Below, in pieces: positions 35,285-44,721 of a stretch of DNA of 64,000 nucleotides (its first letter is position 1; each line of letters starts with the position of its first letter). The notes beneath the pieces were generated by a model. That model made no database searches. It worked only from the letters and a program-made list of their open reading frames with translations, and was not told the origin of the DNA. The DNA is taken from NCBI RefSeq assembly GCF_900110645.1, contig NZ_FOFB01000001.1:62001-126000 (forward strand), written 5' to 3'. The stretch is from Neolewinella agarilytica. GTDB taxonomy: Bacteria > Bacteroidota > Bacteroidia > Chitinophagales > Saprospiraceae. A program made the translations under genes and the position numbers.

Positions 35285-36856
35285 CTATCGCATCAACATC
35301 ATGGAACCAGAAAATTCCCGCTCTCCCCCATCGTCCATTAATAAACGAACCCGATAGACGTATACACCCGGCGCAGCTTTACGGCCATGATCAGTGCCAT
35401 CCCAATCCAGGCCTGAGGAGATAAGACTACCCCAACGATCATAGACCGACAAGTCAAGCACCTCCAGTATGTCCTCATTCCCGAATACTTCATAGCGATC
35501 ATTAACCCCATCGCCATTCGGCGAAAAGGCCGTAGGGAAATAAACATTGTAGTAATCAATGTCTACTAAAACAAGACTGTCACAGCCGATGGAAGAAGGT
35601 ATCGAAATAGCGTGATTACCAGCAGTTCTAAGTCGGCGTCCGGCCACTTCAAAGGCTTCGCCGTCAAATATTTTCGCCGAGAGAGTATCCGCCAGATCAA
35701 CCAATACCCGTAGATCGAGCGTGACGATACTGTCGCAATTATTTACGGATTTAAAGGTGTCGATATAAGACCCTGTCTCCGTTAGTTCCCGCCCTCCAAA
35801 AGGAAAAACCTCGGCCGTACAAATGGTCGCACTTGCTTCCCGTTCGATGGGAAAAACCTGGTGGTTGTAAGCAGGGGTAACCCGGCAACCATCCGCATCC
35901 TCCACCCGGCATACGTACTGACCAAAACCGTACATGCGGCTGAGCATCGGGGTAATTTCACCCACCAGAGCGACTCCTTCCAGATACCACTGGTAGCTCA
36001 GATTATCACGTGAAGGAAGCTGTAAGGTAAAAGCATCGGAACAGAGGTGAGCCGTGCCGCTAATCTTAAATTGAAAAGATTCAAAATCCGCAAGTAGCAA
36101 ATTGTCGAAGAAGTAATACAATGAAACTTGGGAAGGCCTTTCCTGACAAGCTGGCCCAATGGCAATAGCCCGGATATCCTCCGTTGGTGTAACTTCTATT
36201 CCGGATTTTACCCATTGATTCCCACTTCCTCCCTGAACACGAGTGGACCCAAGACGAACCCAGCCGGGTCCGTTGGTAGGACAACCGAGGTCCACCTCGC
36301 CCACTCCAAAGGGCAGATTAGCGCAATCTGTAGCTCCGAAAAACGTAACATTGATGGGCGGAGAGTTGATAAGATTAGAGAAACCTAAATCAAACTCAAA
36401 GCGATACCGGTTACCGGCAATGAGCGGATTCAGCAAGCAAGCTCCGGCGTATTCCTTCCAATTGGATTGAGGAACGGTCTCTTCCATAAAAGCTGGTCTG
36501 CCGTCCCTGAATCCCATAATTCCTTCTCCATCGGGAAATGGCCGGGGCGGCAGGTAGTCGTCCCAACCGGCCCAGCCACAATCGTGGATCAAATCAGTAG
36601 TCGGCTCCGAAGCCTGAATCCAGCCGGAAGCGCAGCCCAACTGGCTTCTACTGCCAGGACAACAGTCTGCCTCCTCAAATGAGGGATTAGGGATCAGCGA
36701 AACGGGTGCCGCCACCGGGCAGTCGCAGTCAGGATCGTTAAGGTCAATCAAGCCATCCAGATCATCATCAATGGCATTGTCACATATCTCTGCGGTCTGA
36801 CCAAGAACAACCGGGCTACAAACCAGTATTAACAGCCCCCACAACAAAGACTGCAT
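35285..36856 (-). CDS. secreted protein with CHU_C gliding-motility C-terminal domain
   Basis: The 523-aa protein has a signal peptide (MQSLLWGLLILVCSPVVLGQ), then an acidic MopE-like calcium segment (CDNAIDDDLDGLIDLNDPDCDC). A galactose-binding-like domain starting at NPSFEEADCCPG, an Ig-like region with paired cysteines, and a CHU_C domain follow (FSPNGDGVNDRYEVFG, VYDRWG, VYVYRVRLLMDD). Such proteins are exported by type IX secretion and attached to the surface. The second CHU_C protein in this window. Ligand unknown. Confidence 0.9.
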   Translation of the reverse strand: MQSLLWGLLILVCSPVVLGQTAEICDNAIDDDLDGLIDLNDPDCDCPVAAPVSLIPNPSFEEADCCPGSRSQLGCASGWIQASEPTTDLIHDCGWAGWDDYLPPRPFPDGEGIMGFRDGRPAFMEETVPQSNWKEYAGACLLNPLIAGNRYRFEFDLGFSNLINSPPINVTFFGATDCANLPFGVGEVDLGCPTNGPGWVRLGSTRVQGGSGNQWVKSGIEVTPTEDIRAIAIGPACQERPSQVSLYYFFDNLLLADFESFQFKISGTAHLCSDAFTLQLPSRDNLSYQWYLEGVALVGEITPMLSRMYGFGQYVCRVEDADGCRVTPAYNHQVFPIEREASATICTAEVFPFGGRELTETGSYIDTFKSVNNCDSIVTLDLRVLVDLADTLSAKIFDGEAFEVAGRRLRTAGNHAISIPSSIGCDSLVLVDIDYYNVYFPTAFSPNGDGVNDRYEVFGNEDILEVLDLSVYDRWGSLISSGLDWDGTDHGRKAAPGVYVYRVRLLMDDGGEREFSGSMMLMR

Positions 36857-37030
36857 ACGCCTGGAGCGTGAAGCGGTTAGAAACCGTTTAAGGACAATTT
36901 TTTTCTTGATCTTCAGTGATAGTTTACCTGCCTAAATATATGTTTTTCCTGATAATTCAAGCCAAACAACAAATAATACATCGCATAGCGACATGAAACC
37001 GACTTTCTATTCTGCCAATAACCTTTTTAA

Positions 37031-37051
37031 GGCGCGGACGCAGGTGCAAAG
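37031..37051 (+). repeat. copy of the dispersed GC-rich motif
   Basis: GGCGCGGACGCAGGTGCAAA followed by G, in the 257-bp gap between the CHU_C and radical SAM genes. It stands out against AT-rich flanks. The next bases (GAAAGCAGTGAAAA) resemble the interior of the related elements at 43386 and 47491. Confidence 0.75.
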
Positions 37052-37082
37052 TAAATACCAATAGAAAGCAGTGAAAATTATA

Positions 37083-37109
37083 AACATAAAACATTTTATG
37101 TTATATTTG
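37083..37109 (+). promoter_or_regulatory. 20-bp palindromic operator and leaderless promoter of the radical SAM gene
   Basis: AACATAAAACATTTTATGTT (37083-37102) is a perfect palindrome apart from its CA centre. Its last base is the first T of a full -7 element TATATTTG (37102-37109). The ATG follows 4 bases later. A repressor bound there would block RNA polymerase. Confidence 0.65.
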
Positions 37110-37113
37110 CAGT

Positions 37114-38379
37114 ATGAACCACAGAACGGGAGAAAAGCTAAAAATTCTGGCTGACGCCGCTAAGTATGACGTAAGCTGCAGCAGCAGCGGAAGCAAGCGC
37201 AAGAACACCCCTGATGGCCTGGGCAACGCCACCGGCATGGGTATATGCCACACGTACACCCAGGATGGTCGTTGTGTCTCTTTGCTCAAAATTCTGTTGA
37301 CCAATCACTGTATTTTCGATTGTGCCTACTGCGTCAGCCGTAAGAGCAACGACGTGAAGCGCGCCGCCTTTACGGTTCAGGAGGTGGTTGATCTTACGAT
37401 TAACTTCTACAAGCGTAACTACATCGAAGGGCTCTTTCTCAGCTCCGGTATCTTTAAGGATGTGGACTACACCATGGAGCGTCTTGTTCGCGTAGCTAAA
37501 AAGCTTCGTACGGAGCATAAATTCAATGGCTACATCCACCTGAAAGCTATCCCCGGTGCCAGCGACGAGTTGATCCATGAAGCGGGTCTCTATGCTGACC
37601 GCCTGAGCGTCAATCTGGAAATGCCCAGTGAAATGAGTCTCAAAAAAGTGGCTCCGGAAAAAAGCTTCAAGGATGCCTACGCCCCAATGAATTTCCTTAA
37701 AGAATCCATTGACGGTTACCGGGCAGAAAGCAAGGCCCTGATTAAGTCCGTCCACAAGCCCAACTTTGCGCCAGCCGGCCAGTCTACCCAAATGGTTATT
37801 GGGGCCAGCCCGGAAACCGACCAGGACATCCTTTCCCTGTCCGCTACTCTATACGACAAGCAATCCCTGAAGCGGGTCTACTACAGCGGTTATGTTCCCA
37901 TTAGTGATGACAACCGCCTGCCAACGCTTAGTGCTCCGCCCCTCCGGCGGGAGAACCGCCTCTATCAGGCTGACTGGCTGATGCGCTTCTATGGATTCGA
38001 CGCCCATGAAATAGTTGATGACAATAACCCGATGCTGGATCCTGACCTTGATCCTAAACTAGCCTACGCTCTCCGGAACCCGGCATTATTCCCTGTAGAC
38101 ATCAACACCGCTCCCCTGGAGATGATTCTCCGCATCCCCGGCGTCGGTGTAAAGTCCGCCCGAAAGATCGTCCAATCCCGTCGTTTCCAGCCCTTACGCC
38201 GGGAACACCTGAAGAAAATAGGGATTGTCTGGAAGCGATCTCAGTACTTTCTTATTTGCGCGGACAAGGATTTCCGGCAGCTGGGCTTCGACCCGAAAAT
38301 TATCCGGCACCGAATTTTGCACGGACGAAGCGCAAGCGGTCGCCACGTCGATACGGGGCAATTGGCACTCTTTGGCTAG
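37114..38379 (+). CDS. putative DNA modification/repair radical SAM protein
   Basis: The 421-aa protein has a radical SAM cluster motif C66-IFD-C70-AY-C73 and the family N-terminus LKILADAAKYDVSCSSSGSKR. A helix-hairpin-helix region lies near residues 330-360 (INTAPLEMILRIPGVGVKSARKIV). It matches the Bacteroidota/Firmicutes family annotated as DNA modification/repair radical SAM protein, usually next to a SAM-linked uracil-DNA-glycosylase-like partner. No partner is adjacent here, since the next gene is an unrelated lipoprotein on the other strand. A strong palindrome overlaps the promoter, so damage-inducible control is conceivable (inference). Confidence 0.92.
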   Translation: MNHRTGEKLKILADAAKYDVSCSSSGSKRKNTPDGLGNATGMGICHTYTQDGRCVSLLKILLTNHCIFDCAYCVSRKSNDVKRAAFTVQEVVDLTINFYKRNYIEGLFLSSGIFKDVDYTMERLVRVAKKLRTEHKFNGYIHLKAIPGASDELIHEAGLYADRLSVNLEMPSEMSLKKVAPEKSFKDAYAPMNFLKESIDGYRAESKALIKSVHKPNFAPAGQSTQMVIGASPETDQDILSLSATLYDKQSLKRVYYSGYVPISDDNRLPTLSAPPLRRENRLYQADWLMRFYGFDAHEIVDDNNPMLDPDLDPKLAYALRNPALFPVDINTAPLEMILRIPGVGVKSARKIVQSRRFQPLRREHLKKIGIVWKRSQYFLICADKDFRQLGFDPKIIRHRILHGRSASGRHVDTGQLALFG

Positions 38380-38380
38380 A

Positions 38381-38881
38381 CTAGCGCGAAGAGAAAGTCC
38401 CCGTCATGTCCAGTGGGAAGCTCGGGCCAAAGTCTTCGGAGATCGTTACAGTTCCATTAATAATCCAGCTGTTGTCAATACTAAGGCGGTTTCCCGTCAG
38501 TGTTCCTCCGGTTACACGGCCTACTGGTTCGTTTACCGTCCGCTCACTGGTAAAAGCAAAGGTCTTCAGCCCCGCCCAGTCTCCATCGGAGAAAGAAAAT
38601 TCCGTCAGGGTATTCGGGACAACGATGTAAATCGTCTGGTTGCTTTCATCTCCGCTTAGCGAAATATCCGGATCTACCGTTCTGGTCTGCTGAAGGATCA
38701 AAGTTGAGTCCGTACGGGTAAAAATCGTGAAGGTATCTTCTCCCGGAACGATGTCAATATCGACATCATAGTCATACACCGCCAAACGGGCAATACTAAT
38801 AGAATTACCGATGACTACGGGATCATCGGGCGGACAACCGTAGAGTAAAACCGACAGAGCAAGTAAAATGAAGTATCGCAA
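38381..38881 (-). CDS. hypothetical lipoprotein
   Basis: The 166-aa protein has a lipoprotein signal (MRYFILLALSVLLYGC, Cys16) and a beta-rich mature part with many Asp, Thr and Ser (YDVDIDIVPGEDTFTIF; TIYIVVPNTLTEF; GTVTISEDFG). No family is recognised. Its stop codon lies 1 base from the end of the convergent radical SAM gene, with no room for a terminator between them. Confidence 0.75.
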   Translation of the reverse strand: MRYFILLALSVLLYGCPPDDPVVIGNSISIARLAVYDYDVDIDIVPGEDTFTIFTRTDSTLILQQTRTVDPDISLSGDESNQTIYIVVPNTLTEFSFSDGDWAGLKTFAFTSERTVNEPVGRVTGGTLTGNRLSIDNSWIINGTVTISEDFGPSFPLDMTGTFSSR

Positions 38882-39138
38882 GAGTGGATAATTTTGTGCG
38901 AAAGTACCTATTGAGAGGCCGAAGATAGCTCCCGAAACAGGCTATTCCGTTTGTCTGGTAATCAGCGTGTCGGACTTAAGACTCAAAACGCGGAGCGTTT
39001 TTAAAAGTTCCTCCCCATAGGACCGCCCCAGACAGGCACGAAGCGCACGGTTAGGGAGGAATTCCAAGCGGTAATATCTCCCCCAATCCTGGCTTGGGTT
39101 TCACCCTCACAAACAGATCAACCTACCCTTAGCGTTCA
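38882..39138. other. intergenic region with an AAAACGC hairpin
   Basis: No gene seen. It contains the hairpin AAAACGC-GGA-GCGTTTT (38985-39001) and CCTCCCC-rich flanks. This resembles the regions at 9890-9941 and 53531-53593. The rest is unremarkable. Confidence 0.5.
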
Positions 39139-39181
39139 ACAAAAAACGAATGGCTGGTGAGCGTCGTGCCACCAGCCATTC
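39139..39181 (-). terminator. rho-independent terminator of the TPR gene
   Basis: A 12-bp perfect stem (GAATGGCTGGTG at 39148-39159, complement at 39170-39181). On the minus strand it is followed by GTTTTTTGTT. It lies 38 bases after the TPR stop codon. Confidence 0.85.
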
Positions 39182-39219
39182 GAACTTTATTGGATATAAA
39201 AAGGAAGAACTCTCCCTGC

Positions 39220-40545
39220 TTACATACCCTTTTCCTTGAAGTAAGACTTCTCAACTTTTTCACCAGCCTGAATCTTTTCAATACGGGCTTTGAACTCATT
39301 GGAAGTTTCAAACTCACTGTTACGGGCAAACATCTCCTTAAGGGCGATGAGCGTGTTCAGATCATTCGGGTCAGACATTTCTGCCTTCTGGAAGTAAGGA
39401 AGTGCTTTGTTGAACTCAGCATCCACCTTGGCCTTCATGGCGTCATACTTCTTCTGTCCTTCCTTAGAGTAATCATCACCAAGCTTGATCAGCTCCTGCG
39501 TCATGGCAGCACCACGGTTGTAGATCAACGCACCAAGGCTGTAGATCAGGCGCGTAGCTTCAGCGTCTTTCGTAAGACCTGTTTCGTACTGAGACTGTGC
39601 TTTGTTGAAGTAGTCTGTAGCCTTAGCCTCATCACCTTCTTCATTTGCCTTATTGTAAAGCTGCTCGTATACCTGACCGAGGGTAGCGTACAGGCTAACA
39701 TTGTCTGGCTCTTTGTTGATCGCTTCCTGCAACTTATCCGTCAGCTCGTCAAGGCGACCTTCTGCCAGGTAGTAGTTGATCTCCGTGAACAACAGGTTGG
39801 TTTCTTCCGGGAATTTCTCACGGCCTTCAGCCAGGAATTTACCGGCCATCTTCATGTCGCCTTTACCGCTGTAAACCTTGTACAGACCATCGTACAGACC
39901 AGAGTCATCGTACTTAGCGTCGTAGAGGTCCTTGAACATAACTTCAGCGTCATCGAACTTCTCGAGGAGAATAGCGGACAGACCTGCGTAGTACTTCTCG
40001 TCGTTGAGCTTAGCTTCATCCAGAGCAGACTCACCACCATTTTCCTTTAGAAAATTGTGTAGCATTACGCTCGTCTGAAAAGCTTCGAAACTGGCTTCGT
40101 AGTTCTTATCCTGAATGGCGTAGATGCCTTCATTAGAGACATTGCCCTGAATACCGGTCAGACCCTTAAGAGCAGCTTTCTTTCCACCCTTCTTCTCACT
40201 TTTTGCAAAAGCCTCCATGTAAGCTTTAGCGCCCAAAACAGCCGCATTTTCCACAAGAGCATTAGCAGTAGAAGGATCGACAACCCGCTGCTGAATGTAG
40301 TTGGCAATAAGGCCGGAGTAAATGTCGCCTGCCTCCAGCAGAGCTTTAGGGTCTGCGGCAACTGCGCCGTCTTTCATGGCGACTTGAATCATATCCGCAG
40401 CTTCTTTGAGTGCCTCTCCATCCTGATTGAGGGAGTAGCTGTCAAATGCTTTCTTGGCGGCTTTAAGCGCGTCTGCTCCCGTCTGGGCCGTCAGGGCCGT
40501 TGCGGAGAGGAGAAGTACGAGCATGCTAAATAAAATGTTACGCAT
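39220..40545 (-). CDS. exported tetratricopeptide repeat protein
   Basis: The 441-aa protein has a signal peptide (MRNILFSMLVLLLSATALTAQ) and TPR-type helical pairs throughout: AAVLGAKAYMEAFAKSE, ILLEKFDDAEVMFKDLYDAKYDDSGLYDGLYKVYSGKGDMKMAGKFL written as successive repeats, then TLGQVYEQLYNKANEEGDEAKATDYFNKAQ. It is Lys/Glu-rich. Likely a periplasmic or outer-membrane scaffold. The frame extends 53 codons upstream, but the ATG at 40545 starts the signal peptide. It has its own strong terminator. Partner unknown. Confidence 0.85.
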   Translation of the reverse strand: MRNILFSMLVLLLSATALTAQTGADALKAAKKAFDSYSLNQDGEALKEAADMIQVAMKDGAVAADPKALLEAGDIYSGLIANYIQQRVVDPSTANALVENAAVLGAKAYMEAFAKSEKKGGKKAALKGLTGIQGNVSNEGIYAIQDKNYEASFEAFQTSVMLHNFLKENGGESALDEAKLNDEKYYAGLSAILLEKFDDAEVMFKDLYDAKYDDSGLYDGLYKVYSGKGDMKMAGKFLAEGREKFPEETNLLFTEINYYLAEGRLDELTDKLQEAINKEPDNVSLYATLGQVYEQLYNKANEEGDEAKATDYFNKAQSQYETGLTKDAEATRLIYSLGALIYNRGAAMTQELIKLGDDYSKEGQKKYDAMKAKVDAEFNKALPYFQKAEMSDPNDLNTLIALKEMFARNSEFETSNEFKARIEKIQAGEKVEKSYFKEKGM

Positions 40546-40682
40546 GATGGTAGTTTGTTGGTTTTTCGTAATTGGTTTACGTCCGTGTAGACGTTCACTG
40601 CGTGAGTTTGATAACACGGAAACGTTAATTGCTGCCGCAAAAGTCGTTAATACATTCCTAAAAATAAAGGAATCTTGCAGTA

Positions 40683-40722
40683 GAGTAAAAACCCGTGCCA
40701 CCATTTTAACGGTAACACGGGT
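40683..40722 (-). terminator. rho-independent terminator of gyrA
   Basis: On the minus strand ACCCGTGTTACC pairs with GGTGGCACGGGT (one wobble) across an AT-rich loop and is followed by TTTTTACTC. It lies 36 bases after the gyrA stop codon. Confidence 0.75.
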
Positions 40723-40757
40723 TAATTGATCGGTGTAATTGCGTGTAAAAACGGAGG

Positions 40758-43328
40758 TTATTCCTCCTCGTTGCTTTCTTCTTCGTCCTCACCTGCAGGT
40801 ACAACGGCCACATCGGCAATCGCGTCACCTTTTTCCAGGCGAATGAGCTTTACGCCCTGAGTAGAGCGCCCCATTACGCGGAGCTCGTCCATTGTAGTGC
40901 GAATCAGTATTCCGGAGCGATTGGTGATCATCAGGTCTTCGTCGTCAGTCACCGCCTTCAGCGCAACGAGTTCGCCGGTTTTTTCGGTCACCTTCATCGT
41001 GCGTACTCCCTTACCTCCCCGGTTGGTGATTCGATAGTCATCAAAAGCAGAGCGTTTGCCCATACCCTGAGAGCTGACGACGAGGATCGTCTTGTCAGCG
41101 TCCAGCTCATGATCAATCGTAACCATACCGATTACAGAGTCATCTTCGCCGTTGAGCGAAATACCCCGGACACCAGTTGCCGTACGGCCCATGTTCCGGA
41201 CCTTCTCTTCTTCGAAGTGAATGGCCTGTCCCTTACTGGTTGCCAGGAAAACGTGGCTGCTGCCATTCGTCAGCTTAGCTTCAATAAGCTGATCATCCTC
41301 ATTAATCGAAATGGCGTTGATACCATTTGTGCGCGGCCGGGAGTAAGCCTCCAGGTTTGTCTTCTTCACAATACCTTTCTTAGTCGCGAAGATGATGGAG
41401 TGCTGCTCGAGGAACTCTTCATCGGTCAGGTCAGCTACACTGATGTAAGCCCGGACGTTATCATCCTTCGGCATCGCCAAAATGTTCTGAATCACCCGCC
41501 CGGCGGAATTCTTACCCGCCTCCGGAATTTCATAGATACGGAGCCAGAAACAACGCCCCTGCTCCGTAAAGAGCATCAGGTAATTGTGGTTACTGGCGAT
41601 GAACATGTGTTCCACGAAGTCCTTATCCCGGGTTTTGGAGCCACGGCTGCCGCGGCCACCACGACTTTGGGCGCGGTACTCATTAACCAGTGTTCGCTTG
41701 ATGTAACCAAGCTTGGAGATGGTCACCACAACGTCTTCATCAGCGATCATATCGGTGATGGAAATGTCTGAGGTGTCGAGGCTGATTTCAGAGCGCCGCT
41801 CGTCACCGAAGCGGGTCTTGATGTCAATCAGTTCTTCCTTGACGATGGACCGCTGACGCGATTCGCTGCCCAGAATGTCTTTCAGGTCATCAATAAGCGC
41901 CTTAATCTCGTCGTACTCTTCACGGATCTTATCGATCTCCAGTCCCGTCAGTTTCTGAAGGCGCATATCAAGGATGGCCTTCGCCTGCCATTCGGAGAGG
42001 ACATTGCCATCTTCAACAACAAACTCTCCGGTCTGAACCTCCTTTACAAGGTCACCAAACTTGGCCCAGAAGGCTTTCTTGTCGTCAATGAACTCTCCCT
42101 TCATCAAAGCAATCTTAGCTTCTTCAGGAGTGGCGGAGGCACGAATCAGGGCAATTACCTCATCGAGATAATCAAGAGCGATCAGCAGTCCGATCAGGAT
42201 GTGTGCACGTGCAAGGGCCTTGTTCAGCTCATACTGTGTCCGGCGTTGAATGACCTCGATCCGGAAGAGGATAAACTCTTCGATCATGTCTTTCAGATTC
42301 AGTGTCATCGGCCGGCCGTTAACGAGGCAGACGTTATTAACCCCGAAGCTGGTTTGCAGCGCGGTGTACTTGTAGAGATAGCTAAGCACGATGGAACCCA
42401 TCGCGTCCCGCTTAATTTCGATGGCTATGCGCAGACCGTCCCGGTCAGAAAGGTCCTGTACGTTGCTTACGCCCGTGATTTTACCTTCGTTGACGAGTTC
42501 AGCGATTTTAGCCACCAGGGTAGCCTTGTTAACCTGATACGGAATCTCGGTAATGATGATCGTCTCGCGGTCATTGTCATCAACAACGACTTCTGCCCGT
42601 CCACGAAGGACGACTTTACCACGCCCCGTACGGAAGGCTTCCCGAACACCGTCGATACCGTAGATGATACCTCCGGTAGGAAAATCAGGTGCCTTGATGT
42701 AATTCATTAATTCATCGATGCTGATCTCCGGGTTGTCTACCGTAGCAACGATTCCATCCACCACCTCATTCAGGTTGTGGGGCATCATGTTCGTAGCCAT
42801 ACCAACGGCGATACCAGAGGCACCGTTCACGAGCAGGTTCGGAATACGGGTAGGCAATACGGTAGGCTCCTTGAGCGTATCGTCAAAGTTCAGTTGAAAG
42901 TCAACCGTATCTTTATCAAGGTCTCCGAGGATGCTGTCGCTGATGCGCTCCATCCGGGCCTCCGTGTATCGCATGGCGGCGGGGCTGTCCCCGTCCATAG
43001 AACCAAAGTTACCCTGACCGTCAACCAGCGGATAGCGGAGAGACCAATCCTGAGCCATCCGCACCATCGTATCGTAAACGGAACTGTCACCATGCGGGTG
43101 GTACTTACCGAGTACCTCACCAACAATACGGGCGGACTTCTTGTGAGAACTCCGGAAACTCAGGCCAAGTTGATCCATTCCGTACAGTACCCGCCGGTGT
43201 ACGGGTTTAAGCCCATCGCGAACGTCGGGCAGCGCCCGGCTAACGATAACCGACATCGAATAATCGATGTAGGCGGATTTCATCTGGTCTTCAATGTTGA
43301 CCGGAATAATGCGCTGTTTATCTGGCAT
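40758..43328 (-). CDS. gyrA: DNA gyrase subunit A
   Basis: The 856-aa type IIA topoisomerase subunit cuts and rejoins DNA to introduce negative supercoils with GyrB. The N-terminal breakage domain has [19 protein letters not shown] and the quinolone region [19 protein letters not shown], with S82 and D86 matching wild-type sensitive residues. The catalytic Y121 is in [10 protein letters not shown]. The C-terminal beta-pinwheel contains the GyrA-box-like [10 protein letters not shown] (Q-R-G-G-R-G-G type). It ends in an acidic tail ([10 protein letters not shown]). Normal length. Its terminator is at 40683-40722. Confidence 0.97.
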   Translation of the reverse strand: MPDKQRIIPVNIEDQMKSAYIDYSMSVIVSRALPDVRDGLKPVHRRVLYGMDQLGLSFRSSHKKSARIVGEVLGKYHPHGDSSVYDTMVRMAQDWSLRYPLVDGQGNFGSMDGDSPAAMRYTEARMERISDSILGDLDKDTVDFQLNFDDTLKEPTVLPTRIPNLLVNGASGIAVGMATNMMPHNLNEVVDGIVATVDNPEISIDELMNYIKAPDFPTGGIIYGIDGVREAFRTGRGKVVLRGRAEVVVDDNDRETIIITEIPYQVNKATLVAKIAELVNEGKITGVSNVQDLSDRDGLRIAIEIKRDAMGSIVLSYLYKYTALQTSFGVNNVCLVNGRPMTLNLKDMIEEFILFRIEVIQRRTQYELNKALARAHILIGLLIALDYLDEVIALIRASATPEEAKIALMKGEFIDDKKAFWAKFGDLVKEVQTGEFVVEDGNVLSEWQAKAILDMRLQKLTGLEIDKIREEYDEIKALIDDLKDILGSESRQRSIVKEELIDIKTRFGDERRSEISLDTSDISITDMIADEDVVVTISKLGYIKRTLVNEYRAQSRGGRGSRGSKTRDKDFVEHMFIASNHNYLMLFTEQGRCFWLRIYEIPEAGKNSAGRVIQNILAMPKDDNVRAYISVADLTDEEFLEQHSIIFATKKGIVKKTNLEAYSRPRTNGINAISINEDDQLIEAKLTNGSSHVFLATSKGQAIHFEEEKVRNMGRTATGVRGISLNGEDDSVIGMVTIDHELDADKTILVVSSQGMGKRSAFDDYRITNRGGKGVRTMKVTEKTGELVALKAVTDDEDLMITNRSGILIRTTMDELRVMGRSTQGVKLIRLEKGDAIADVAVVPAGEDEEESNEEE

Positions 43329-43385
43329 ATTTTTTTATCTGGTAAAAGCGTAAATCTTAGTGTAACGGCCTGAATACGGGCAATT

Positions 43386-43497
43386 GGGCGCATACGCAGG
43401 AGGCAATCAAGGGTTAAGCAGCAAGGTGAAAAAGTGCGGCTCGGAGCCGATGAAATTTACTTTGCCACTCAACTTACATTGCACCAGCGTCAGCGCC
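43386..43497. mobile_element. MITE-like element with dispersed-motif ends
   Basis: The left end GGGCGCATACGCAGG..CAA (43386-43406) and right end TTGCACCAGCGTCAGCGCC (43479-43497) are imperfect inverted repeats of the dispersed GC-rich motif. The 112-bp element holds a central hairpin CGGCT-CGG-AGCCG and the word AAGGTGAAAAAGTG, similar to GCTGAAAAAGTC in the element at 52147. It lies in the 415-bp gap upstream of gyrA. No ORF; the rest of the gap shows nothing notable except the araC hairpin. Confidence 0.6.
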
Positions 43498-43705
43498 TGA
43501 ACAACTAATTTTTCAGTTCCTGTCGGAGCTGTCCGCGAAGATACAAAAACATGGCTCATTTACCTACTTTTGAGCCCGCCAAATTACGCCTTTTTCAAGC
43601 GATCATTCTCCCTGTTTTTCTGTGGGCCAAACGGCACCACTCTCCCCCCTGTCTGGAGTCTGAAATTGCCGTCAGTGCTTGCTGAATACTACATTTTGCA
43701 CATTC

Positions 43706-43736
43706 GGCTAAAGCTATCAAACGGGCAGCTTTAGCC
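43706..43736 (-). terminator. hairpin after the AraC gene
   Basis: GGCTAAAGCT (43706-43715) and AGCTTTAGCC (43727-43736) form a perfect 10-bp stem 7 bases after the AraC stop codon. No T-run follows on the minus strand, so termination efficiency is uncertain. Confidence 0.45.
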
Positions 43737-43743
43737 GGCCGGT

Positions 43744-44577
43744 TTACGGCTGGTGTTGCTTGCGGTATTGCAGCGGAGTCAGCTCCATAAAGCGCTTGAA
43801 CTGACGGTGAAAAAACGGCAAGGACGCAAAACCGCAGGCCGGGGCAATTCTCCCTACGGGCCAGTCTGTTTCTATCAACAACTGGCTGGCTCGGTTCACC
43901 CGATATTCGTTCAAAAAGGAAAAAAATGGACGCCCCATTGTTTTGCGAAAGAAGCGGTTAAAGGCTTGTTCTGACAGATGCACTTCCTGAGCGATTTCAA
44001 GCAATTTGACCTTTCGCTGAAAGTTTTGCTCCACGAAACGATGGATGCGCTGCATACGACTGCCATGCCCTGAAGATATCGGCTGCTGAAAGCTTGAGTT
44101 CGATAATGATGTCCACCGGCAGCTTGTCAGTTGCTGAAGTACTGACAGCAGCTGGAGGTACTGCTCCGCCGGCGGCAAAGTTGGCAGGCGATGGACTTCC
44201 ATCCGCAGAGATTGGACATCCCGGAGATCAAACAACAAGCCCTTAGCAGCGGCTTGTAATAGTTGGAACACACCGTCCAGTTCCGGAGCCCGGGAGTAAG
44301 TTTCAGGGCTCCACTGAATCACCGTAGAACGGCTCCTGCCCGTTCGGGGCTGGTTCTTCCAGCAATGCGGAAGATTGCCCTGCAGCAAGACCAGTTCTCC
44401 CGGCGCATAGGCACCTACGTAGTCGCCGATAAACTTGGTACCACTGCTTTCTTCGATCAGGGTCAGCTCGTGCTGGGGGTGAAAATGCCAGGGCGTATTA
44501 AAAGAGGCCTCTGCATAATGAAAAGCATTAATGGATTGCCGGTTACCAACCGGAAGATCTTCAAAAACAGCACGCAT
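43744..44577 (-). CDS. AraC-family transcriptional regulator
   Basis: The 277-aa protein has an N-terminal cupin-like sensor domain (HFHPQHELTLIEESSGTKFIGDYVGAYAPGE is spread across residues 32-62). A C-terminal double helix-turn-helix follows, with LLEIAQEVHLSEQAFNRFFRKTMG and RIAPACGFASLPFFHRQFKRFMELTP. It is divergent from the P450 operon with a 144-bp shared intergenic region, so it most likely controls that operon and itself. The inducer is probably the P450 substrate or a precursor (inference). Confidence 0.92.
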   Translation of the reverse strand: MRAVFEDLPVGNRQSINAFHYAEASFNTPWHFHPQHELTLIEESSGTKFIGDYVGAYAPGELVLLQGNLPHCWKNQPRTGRSRSTVIQWSPETYSRAPELDGVFQLLQAAAKGLLFDLRDVQSLRMEVHRLPTLPPAEQYLQLLSVLQQLTSCRWTSLSNSSFQQPISSGHGSRMQRIHRFVEQNFQRKVKLLEIAQEVHLSEQAFNRFFRKTMGRPFFSFLNEYRVNRASQLLIETDWPVGRIAPACGFASLPFFHRQFKRFMELTPLQYRKQHQP

Positions 44578-44721
44578 AATTGCTTTTTTAGCTGAATATC
44601 AAGCGCATTTACCCAGCGGGATGATAGAATAAGGTACTTTTTGGTTTGAATGCGCAATATAGTACTTGCCCGAACAGGAGAACTTTGTCAAACTACTGAG
44701 TGACCATTCCAAGTATCGATT

